Of a DNA stretch of 64,000 nt, positions 55,379-64,000 are shown piece by piece. A program made the position numbers and the translations under genes. The notes under the pieces are model-generated. The model searched no databases, was not told the DNA's origin, and was given only the letters and a program-made list of their open reading frames with translations. The stretch is from NCBI GenBank assembly GCA_013368315.1, contig JAACJM010000135.1, positions 124,001 through 188,000 on the forward strand. Direction: 5' to 3'. How positions within the stretch are numbered: the first letter of the stretch is position 1; every line of letters starts with the position of its first letter. This DNA is from Tetrapyrgos nigripes (lineage: Eukaryota; Basidiomycota; Agaricomycetes; Agaricales; Campanellaceae).

Positions 55379-58300
55379 TTATTCTCCATCTTGAAACTGA
55401 ATTTGAGACCATTTCTCTCCATATACACAGTGATCAAATGAAAGTTTGGTTAATCCTTGTTGAGAAATGATTGCAATGTAATGAGGGCAAAGCAAAGTTG
55501 GCCAATACTCTGGCCTGATCCAAATGATTCCATTTTCAATACCAGGGAATCGGATCCATCCATCTTTGTCAAGAAACCAGTTGTCAGCTATGAATTATAG
55601 TAAGCATAAAGTGAGATTTAAAATGTTTAAAATTGAAACCAAACTTACACACTGACTCTGTTCTTCCAAGTGTACAAACAGTTGGGGGATGGATATGGTG
55701 AGTCAGAACTGGGTTCTGGGCATCCCAGATCCTCAATTTTGCATCATATGAGCCAGATACAATCTTGGAGCCATCAGGAGAGAATGTCACTACATTGACT
55801 GCACCTTCATGTCCCAGCAGAGGCTGGCCAATGGCAACCCCAGTGTTTGCATCCCAAATCCTGACTGTCTTGTCATATGAGCCTGACACAATCTTGGTAC
55901 CATCAGGAGAGAATGCCACTGAGCATACAATGTCTCCATGTCCCTGCAGAGGCTGGCCAATGACCGCCCCAGTTTTGACATCCCATATCCTCACTGTTTG
56001 ATCATCTGAGCCAGAGACAATCCTGGCACCATCAGGAGAGAATGCAACTGACCACACTGTGCCTCCATGTCCTTGTAGAGGTTGGCCAATGGCAGCCCAA
56101 GTGTCTGTATCCCAGATCCTTACTATTCCATCCCATGAGCTGGACAGAATCTTGGCACCATCAGGGAAGAATGCCACTGGCAATACTCTGTCTCCATGTC
56201 CCTGAGGACGCTGGCCTATGGCAGCCCCAGTGTTTGCATCCCAGATCCTCACTGTTTGATCATCTGAGCCAGACACAATCTTGGTACCATCATGAGAGAA
56301 TGCTACTGAGAATACAGCACTTCTATGTCCTGGCAGAGGGTGGCCAATGATAGCCCCAGTGTGTGCATCCCAGATCCTCACTGTTTTATCATCTGAGCCA
56401 GACACAATCTTGGCACCATCAGGAGAGAATGCCACTGACTCTACTTTGCCTCCATGTCCCTGCAGAGGCTGGCAAATGGCAATGCCAGTGTTTCCATCCC
56501 AGATCCTTACTATTCCATCCTCTGAGCCAGACACAATCTTGGCACTATCAGGAGAGAATGCCACTGGCCATACACTGCCTCTGTATTGCTGCAAAGGCTG
56601 GCCAATGGCAGTCCCAGTGTTTGCATCCCATATCCTTGCTGTTTGGTCATTTGAACTCGACACAATCTTGGCACCATCAGGAGAGAATGCCACTGACCGT
56701 ACTCTGCCTTCATGTCCTTGCAGAGGCTGGCCAATGGCAGCCCCAGTGTTTGCATCCCAGATCCTTACCATTCCATCCTCTGAACCAGACACAATCTTGA
56801 CACCATCAGGGGAGAATGCCACTGGCCATACTTTGCCTCCATGTCGCTGCAGAGGCTGGCCAATGGCAGCCATAGTGTTTGAATCCCAGATCCTTACTTT
56901 CTGATCTGATGAGCCAGACACAATCTTGGCACCATCAGGAGAGAATGCCACTGATCTCACCCAGCCGCTATGTCCCTGCAGAGGCTGACCAATGGTAGCT
57001 CCAGTGTCTGCATCCCAGATTCTTACTATTCCATCCTCTGAGCCAGACACAATCTTGGAACCATCAGGAGAGAATGCCACTGGAGATACTCTGCCTTTGT
57101 ATTGCTGCAGAGGCTGGCCAATGGCAGCCCCAGTGTTTGCATCCCAGATCCTCGCTGTTTCATCAGATGAGCAAGACACAATCTTGGTACCATCAGGAGA
57201 GAATGCCACTGATCTCACACAGCCTCTATGTCCCTGAAGCGGCTGGTCAATGGCAGTCCCACTGTTTGCATCCCAGATCCTCACTGTTCGATCATCTGAG
57301 CCTGACACAATCTTGGCACCATCAGGAGAGAATGCCACTGATAATACTCTGCCTCTATGTCCCTGCAGAGGCTGGCCAATAGCAGCACCAGAATTTGCAT
57401 CCCAGATCCTTACTTTTCCATTCTCTGAGCCAGACACAATCTTGGCACCATCAGGAGAGAATGCCACTGACCGTACTCTGCCTCCATGTTGCTTCAGAGG
57501 CTGGCCAATGGCAGCCCCAGTGTTTGCATCCCAGATCCTGACTGTCTTGTCATATGAGCAGGACACAATCTTGGCACCATCAGGAGAGAATGCCACTGAC
57601 CATACAATGTCTCTATGTCCCTGCAGCGGCTGGCCAATGGTAGCCCCAGTTTTTGCATCCCAGATCTTCACCGTTTTATCATATGAGCCAGACACAATCT
57701 TGGCACCATCAGGAGAGAATGCCACTGACAGTACTGTGCCTCCATGTCCCTGCAGAGGCTGGCCAATGACAACACCAGTGTTTGCATCCCAGATCCTTAC
57801 TTTTCCATCCTCCGAAGCAGACACACTCTTGGCACCATCAGGAGAGAATGCCACTGACCATACTATGCCTCCATGTTCCTGCAGAGGCTGGCAAATGGCA
57901 GCCCCAGTGTTTGCATCCCAGATCCTCACTTTTTCATCATTTGAGCCTGAGACAATATTGGCACCATCAGGAGAGAATGCCACTGACCATACTCTGCTTC
58001 CATGTCCCCACAGAGGCTGGCCAATGGCTGCCCCAGTGTTTGAATCCCAAATCCTCACTGTTGCATCATCTGAGCCAGACACAATCTTGGCACCATCAGG
58101 AGAGAATGCCACTGACCATACTGTGCCTCCGTGTCCCTGCAGAGGCTGGCAAATGGCAGCCCCAGTATTCACATCCCAGATCCTTACAATTCCATCCTCT
58201 GAGCCAGACACAATCTTGGCACCATCAGAAGAGAATGCCACTGACCATATAATGCCTCCACGTCCCCCAATGTCAGGTGCAGTGTTTGCATTCCAGATCC

Positions 58301-61300
58301 TCACTATTCCATCCTCTGAGCCAGACACAATCTTGGCACCATCAGGAGAGAATGTCACTGACAATACTCCGCCTCCATGTTCCTGCAGAGGCTGGCCAAT
58401 GGCAGTCTCAGTCCATACATCCCAGATCCTTACTGTTTCATCTGATGAGCCAGACACAATCTTGTTACCATCAGGAGAGAATGCCACTGCATTCACTTGA
58501 TCATCATGTCCATACAGAGAGTGAATGACAGCACCAATGTTTGCATCCCAGATCCTTACTATTCCATCCTTTGAGCCAGACACAATCTTGGTACCATCAG
58601 GAGAGAATGCTACTGAGAATACAGCACTTCTATGTCCCGGCAGAGGCTGGCCAATGATAGCACCAGTGTGTGCATCCCAGATCCTCACTGTTTCATCATC
58701 TGAGCCAGACACAATCTTGGTACCATCAGGAGAGAATGCTACTGAGAATACAGCACTTCTATGTCCCAGCAGAGGCTGGCCAATGATAGCCCCAGTGTGT
58801 GCATCCCAGATCCTCACTGTTTCATCATCTGAGCCAGACACAATCTTGGCACCATCAGGAGAGAATGCCACTGACCATACAATGTCTCTATGTCCCTGCA
58901 GAGGCTGGCCAATGGCAGCCCCACTGTTTGCATCCCAGATCCTCACTGTATGATCATCTGAGCCAGACACAATCTTGGCATCATCATGAGAGAATGCCAC
59001 AGACCATACTATGCCTCCATGTCCCTGCAGAGGCTGGCCAATGGCAGCCCCACTGTTTGCATCCCAGATCCTCACCGTATGATCATCTGAGCCAGACACA
59101 ATCTTGGTACCATCAGTAGAGAATGCCACTGCATTTACTTCATCTTCATGTCCCTGCAGAGGCTGGCCAATGGCAGCCCCAGTGTGTGCGTCCCAGATCC
59201 TCACTGTTTCATCTGATGAGCCAGACACAATCTCATCACAATTAGAAGAGAATGCCACTGATGTGACCTGGTCTTCATGCTGCTGCAGGTGCTGCCCAAT
59301 TGCAACTGCAGTATTTGCCTCCCAGATTCTTACTGTTTCATCACCTGAGCCAGACACAATCTTGGTACCATCAGGAGAGAATGCTACTGAGGATACAGCA
59401 CCTCTATGTCCCTGCAGAGGCTGGCCAATGAAAGCCCCAGTGTGTGCATCCCAGATCCTCACTGTTTGATCATCCGAGCCAGACACAATCTTGGCACCAT
59501 CAGGAGAGAATGCCACTGCATTTACTTTTCCTTCATGTCCCTGCCAAGGCTGGCCAATAGCAGCCACAGTATTCACATCCCAGATCCTCACTGTTTCATC
59601 ATCTGAGGCAGAAACAATCTTGTTACCATCAGGAGAGAATGCCACTTCATTTACTTCATCATCATGTCCATCCAGATAGCCAATGACAGCCCCAGTGTTT
59701 GCATCCCAGATCCTTACTATTCCATCCTTTGAGCCAGACACAATCTTGGCACCATCAGGTGAAATATTAATACATAGCACATTGGATGGTATTTCCCAAT
59801 TTCTTACACTTTGATCAGGAGTGAGATCAGGATTGTACACTAACCATGTTCTATCATAGCCTCTACCTCTGCCTTCACCATAGCTTCTATCTCCACCTCT
59901 GCCATGGCCTCTGCCTCTACCATGACCTCTGCCTCCAGGTCGCTGAACAGGCTGGCCAATGGCAGCCCCAGTACTTGCATCCCAGACTCTCACTGTTTTA
60001 TCATATGAGCCAGAAACAATCTTGGTACCATCAGGAGAGAATGCTACTGATTGGACCTGGCTCTCATGTCCCTGCAGAGGCTGGCCAATAGCAGCCCCAG
60101 TGTTTGCATCCCAGATCCTCACTGTTTTGTCTGATGAGCCAGACACAATCTTGGCACTGTCAGGAGAGAATACCACAGACAATACTTTCCCTGCATGTCC
60201 CTGCAGAGGCTGGCCAATGGCAGCCCCAGTATTTGCATCCCAGATCCTTATTATTCCATCCTCTGAGCCAGACACAATCCTGGTACCCTTAGGAGAAATA
60301 CTAATACATCGCACACTGGATGGTGTTTTCCAATACCCTAGACTTTGATTTGCCACAACTTCACTCTTTACATTCACAATTCCTTTTAGGCTAGATGCAA
60401 TTTTGGGGAAAAAGGGAATAATGCTCAGATACATATGAGGTGTCATTTCATTAACAGCACTCAGACTGAATACTGAAGCCATGTTCCTAATTTCTTTGAT
60501 TGTGTGTTGTATATGATCCATTTCTCTCCCTTGGCAGATCTGTGGTATGTGAAGAAAAGTCACAACTAAATTGCATATTCATGTGCAGAGACATAACTAT
60601 TACTTACCCTCCAAACTGAATCAAGAGCCCTGACACACTCAGATAGCCTTCCTAGGATACTCATTGCCTCAATCCAGAATAAGATTCTTCTCTTCACAAA
60701 ATTTTCCATCTTTTCTACTATTTCTCCACTCAATTCCCCTTTGATCAAGTGATAAACCCAGAACTGGCATGAATATTGAAGTGTTTCTCCCAGATTCTGT
60801 TTTATCTTCATTTGAATATCTGGTACATTATCATCACGCAAAAATGATGAAGGCAGGTTGCAGATGTTAAATTTGAGCTGGGACTGCATTACATCAAAAC
60901 ATTGTTGTGCAAGGAAGCTGTGGTGACTGATCAGATTGCAATGAAGGTTCTTTGCTCTTGTCTCTGAAGTCATATAGTCTGCAAATGAAGCATGAAATGT
61001 ATAGATGGCTTGATCATCCTCATTGATATACAAAATTGACTGAAGCTCTGTTATTGTAGCTTCTACATTTCCCAGGCCAAGGTCCAGCAGGTCTGAGATG
61101 CTTTGGCATGATACAGGTGTAGCAGTTGTGATCACAGTGTGGATAACTTTCAAACTCTGCTCCTGCTCTTCAGGGGATAGCTCTGAAGATGAAAGCACTT
61201 CCCCAAGGATTTGACCATAAAGATCATCCAGAACTTGAGTCTGTATTTTGTCTGGTGTGCGTTTCAAGTCAAGAATGTTGGCCAAACGCGCTTGAGCTCG

Positions 61301-62365
61301 TTGCCGACCTCCAGTGATATATTTGATAATAGTAGCAGCGTAGATGAACAATACATCAGAACTCTCCACAAGTCTTTCCATTTTGTCTTGAGAGATAGAC
61401 ATTGCTTTCAAGCCCTGTTGAAGAAAATTTGATATATCATTTTTCACAATACTTCTCTGTACATTGTGCAAATAGAAATGTTGGAGAGTTTGCCTTTCTT
61501 GTTGCATTTCATCAACATCAAAATAATCTTTGATATGCTGCTCTGGACGACTAGTCAGAAAGAATTTCAGGCCTGGAATTTCCAGGTCTCTGATGGCTGG
61601 AATAAGATTTTTCAGCAATTGAGTAATATTCTCACATTCATCCAAGGCATCAATTACTATCACTGGGATGTAAGGTGAGGGAGCTCTTTTCCACAAATTC
61701 ATAAGAACTTTTTTGACTTGACTATCTGGTTCTTTGAGAGCAATATCTGGATCCATTTTGATGGCCTCTCTAATTCCTGCTGCGAAGTCTTTTGAGTATT
61801 GACCCAGCTGATATGCAATTGTTGGGATCACATTGTGATACTCTTTACATTCCTGAATTTGACGAGAGCAGAAAAATGCACCAGCTAGCAAGCCTTGTTC
61901 CTCCAGCTTGAGGCATACAGATTTGGCAATGGTACTTTTCCCTGTACCTGCCATACCACACATCCAGTAGCCTGCTGGAGCATCTGGTGTAGTATCTTCA
62001 GCCCAGCTTATGATACTTTGCAATATTTCTGTTCGAGTGCCTTCAATACAGGTACTTCTTGCGCCAACATCATGGAATGCTTTTTTGGCTGGATTAAGCC
62101 TGTTAATGATGTCTGCATCGAATTGAGTGATCAGTAAATTCACTTGCAGCATTATACCTTACCTTGCTCTCCAAAATAGTTATGTGTGTTTTGCTGATCT
62201 CCTTGTACAAAATTGATGTTAGTGTTGTTCATAGACAAATTATGAGCATCTTGGAATATGCTACAAATTCAAATTTGAGGTTGAGTCAGCTACTATGATG
62301 TTGCTCTCGATTATATTGACAAACCTGACATCAGCCAGTCTGGGCTGTGAAAAAGGATTGTTCAT
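55379..62365 (-). CDS. NACHT-WD40 NOD-like receptor with 35 WD40 units
   Basis: Five exons join in frame: 62365-62325, 62260-62163, 62112-60608, 60539-55649 and 55587-55379, total 2,247 residues; introns are 64, 50, 68 and 61 bp. The start is MNNPFSQPRLADVS, then NLSMNNTNINFVQGDQQN and NYFGEQ, a segment usual before the NACHT domain. NACHT: Walker A GMAGTGKST (Lys105), Walker B VIVIDALDECE, FFLTSRPE. A helical stretch leads to 35 WD40 units of ~43 residues (GH..V.SVAFSPDGAKIVSGS.D.TVRIWDA.TGA), then a last exon with NWFLDKDGWIRFPGIENG that closes such receptors. Family members bind a trigger with the repeats, oligomerise through NACHT and drive self/non-self or defence responses. The ATG chosen is the first in the spliced frame; upstream exons (62738-63322) may add an N-terminal domain. 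Confidence 0.9.
55700..60290 (-). repeat. 129-bp tandem WD40 coding repeat array
   Basis: About 35 units, mostly 129 bp, highly alike at DNA level (for example CCAGACACAATCTTGGCACC and GGAGAGAATGCCACTGA recur in most units). Differences cluster at the same codons of each unit. Long frames on the opposite strand (to 416 codons) are by-products of this repetition. Confidence 0.9.
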
Positions 62366-62737
62366 GCTGCTAGAAAGTTTAATTCACTATATTTCTAGAC
62401 GCAAAGGGAAATCATACATGGGATTCATGCTGCTTTTAACAATTTCTGCTGGATCCACGACACCTCTATTTTACATTATCAGTAAAGCTGGGAAGGTGTA
62501 GACTCCAAGAGTACATACCTGGGCTCAGTCTGGTGACTGCTCTGACCAAAAATCTCTGAGTGTTCTGCATGAGGTATTCCTAGAGCTGCTTAGAATCACT
62601 AAATGGCTCTTTTATGATATTGAAGTATTTAACACTAACCTTGCTTCTGCCCCCTTTCAGCTATTGCTGTCTGGATTAGATTAGCACTGCTTTCTCATTA
62701 TCAGTATACTTGTGAAACTACAGATACTGAAAAATTC

Positions 62738-63322
62738 TCACCTGGATTCATTCTGGGGAAAATTACCTTGCTTGATCAAAGGCTGCTCTGCTGGAATCTC
62801 TTGTCTGACAGTCAATTTCAGATTTTGAGCCAGACTGAGTAACCTTTCCAATGCAATACTATCTCCAGGATAAGATTTCCCCTTAATAATAGGAATCTTG
62901 CTACCCTGATACTGATAAACTGCTGCAGGCTCATAAATTTGACTATTCTTGGTTTGCGTGATCCTTGATTTCTGAGTCCCTTTGAAACCTTTTCGAGGTT
63001 GAGGAATCTTGGAAGCTGGATGACCTCTTTGCTTTGGTGGGCAAGTCAAAGACTTGAGTCCGCCTAGTGCAGATCTCTGTGATTGAGCAGGATGAACATT
63101 TGTTGCTTGTGGCTGAATCACTTGATTTTCTGTCCCACTGTTTCTTGACGAATTTCCAGGTATCTTTTTGGTTGCTCCTCGAGCCTGGATTCTATGAAGT
63201 TGACTACCACCATTTTCCCTGTACTGAGACATTATCTGTAGACCATTACCAAAATCCAAACAACCATAAGATACATAAACAGTCAATGTCTGAGATGACT
63301 TACTGTCACCTGATTCCTTCAA
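62738..63322 (-). CDS. hypothetical exon upstream of the receptor, basic protein
   Basis: Reads MKESGDSKSSQTLTVYVSYG, then from MSQYRENGGSQLHRIQARG a Gln/Pro/Lys-rich region (KSLTCPPKQRGHPASK, PQPRKGFKGTQKSRI) and SIALERLLSLAQNLKLTV, ending NFPQNESR at a gtgaga donor. Further small exon-like pieces (SANLIQTAIAERGQKQ; EYLMQNTQRFLVRAVTRL after a TAG) lie between it and the receptor start. It may be the N-terminal part of the receptor or a separate small gene; the TAG between argues for caution. Confidence 0.4.
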   Translation of the reverse strand: MKESGDSKSSQTLTVYVSYGCLDFGNGLQIMSQYRENGGSQLHRIQARGATKKIPGNSSRNSGTENQVIQPQATNVHPAQSQRSALGGLKSLTCPPKQRGHPASKIPQPRKGFKGTQKSRITQTKNSQIYEPAAVYQYQGSKIPIIKGKSYPGDSIALERLLSLAQNLKLTVRQEIPAEQPLIKQGNFPQNESR

Positions 63323-63418
63323 TTCAGTGAAAGATTTCGTGGGCCTACTGTGATGTGTCTGCGTAGGATGAAATTGTTTGCCTCATGTTATTACTAGTTA
63401 TAGCAGGGCACTTTACTT

Positions 63419-63700
63419 ACCTGGTGAAAGCGCAAGAAGACCAAAGGAAAGTGTCTCGTTCACGTGAAGCCGCTTTGATTGGTTTGCGCGAGATGTAAAC
63501 TTTTGCTTCATGCCACTGTTAGTGGCATGCTTCTCCGAAATGATAAGGTTTGATACCTACCTGTTGAGAGCACAAGAAGAAGGCCAAAGGAAAGTGTCCC
63601 GTTCACCTGAAGCCGCTTTGATTGGTTTGCGCGAGATGTAAACTTTTGCCTCGTGTCACTGTAGTGCCATGCTTCTGCTAAATGATAAGCTTTGATACCT
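63419..63700. repeat. tandem duplication of ~141 bp upstream of the receptor
   Basis: Two copies (63419-63559 and 63560-63700) share CAAGAAG..CCAAAGGAAAGTG and GAAGCCGCTTTGATTGGTTT then GCGCGAGATGTAAACTTTTG. Copy 1 has a perfect hairpin CATGCCACT-gtt-AGTGGCATG (63509-63529) that is decayed in copy 2. On the receptor strand a CACCAG/gtaagt donor sits at copy 1, so this may be leader or promoter sequence. Confidence 0.8.
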
Positions 63701-63755
63701 ATACTGGGGAAAGGGGCCACTGCTTTGCATGGCAAATTATGAGGCCTCTTTCACT
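63674..63755 (-). repeat. dispersed repeat with hairpin, second copy
   Basis: Same repeat as 22883-22955; hairpin at 63716-63733. Confidence 0.6.
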
Positions 63756-64000
63756 CAATAAAGTCTACTAATATCACAATATTCTTGCATTAAGTATGTA
63801 ATTGCTACTGTCAGAGTATTATCAGAAAAATAAGTATGGTATTAAGCATAACAGTGGATGAAGAGCAGTGAACACTGATTGCAGTTTAAACAGACTGCAC
63901 TTATCTGTGCACAATCATTATGTGGTAATATTTTTCGAGACACATTTTGGCTTCCCTCAGGTATATAGTCTACAATTACCCACTGGCAACCAACCGGAGG
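63756..64000. other. no gene seen
   Basis: AT-rich, nothing recognised; window edge. Confidence 0.4.

Noticed and set aside
55765..60348. Many long plus-strand ORFs (up to 416 codons) opposite the WD40 array
   Set aside because: They repeat every 129 bp and merely mirror the WD40 codons; no independent start context or domain.
1..64000. tRNA or rRNA genes
   Set aside because: Isolated GGTTCGAAT-like words (for example near 37530) lack A-box partners and cloverleaf pairing.

Overview
The window looks like nuclear DNA of a filamentous basidiomycete, most likely a mushroom-forming agaricomycete. Genes have short introns (about 48-70 bp, GT...YAG). The families I recognise are typical of that group: a NACHT-WD40 NOD-like receptor, a lineage-expanded seven-helix membrane protein, a Helitron, a chromodomain Ty3/Gypsy element, and a DDE transposase linked to a Ulp1 peptidase. 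No bacterial operon, CRISPR array, tRNA or rRNA was found. Most of the sequence is accessory DNA made of transposons, their remnants and tandem repeats, with a few host genes between.

Layout. 0-7.3 kb: repeats, a foldback element, and a decayed Ulp1-DDE transposase gene cut off in its catalytic core. 7.5-10.85 kb: a dense field of palindromic repeats built from a few half-sites around a 3-nt spacer. 10.9-20.2 kb: two ~1.4-kb inverted-repeat elements with 9-bp target duplications, sharing ends and an inner core but with different repeat words. Between them lie a decayed single-copy gene, a foldback element, a broken URC1-like (GTP cyclohydrolase II-like) gene and a small hypothetical gene. 20.2-23 kb: a small three-exon conserved gene (lipocalin-like). 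23.1-30.7 kb: one uninterrupted Helitron Rep-helicase ORF of 2,516 codons ending in a cysteine-peptidase-like domain. 31.8-39.8 kb: three multi-exon host genes on the minus strand, one a seven-helix membrane protein. 42 kb: a perfect hAT-type MITE. 44.5-47 kb: a gag-only LTR element. 47.8-54.1 kb: a Ty3/Gypsy chromovirus with intact target duplication but a deleted front end, CpG-type damage in pol, and a spliced antisense gene with a Zn2Cys6-type cysteine pattern. 55.4-62.4 kb: a NACHT-WD40 receptor whose five-exon model closes in frame at 2,247 residues with 35 WD40 units. The right edge has promoter-side tandem repeats and a dispersed hairpin repeat also found below the Helitron.

How it fits together (inference): the Helitron is undamaged, while the Gypsy element, the Ulp1-DDE gene and the 13.2-kb gene carry in-frame TGA codons that each fit a CGA codon changed by CpG deamination. 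That suggests older copies were methylated and decayed while the Helitron arrived later. The receptor, with its highly similar WD40 units, is the clearest candidate for a working self/non-self or defence gene. The strongest candidates for undescribed biology are the palindrome field, the repeat-word-swapping elements and the antisense gene inside the chromovirus.
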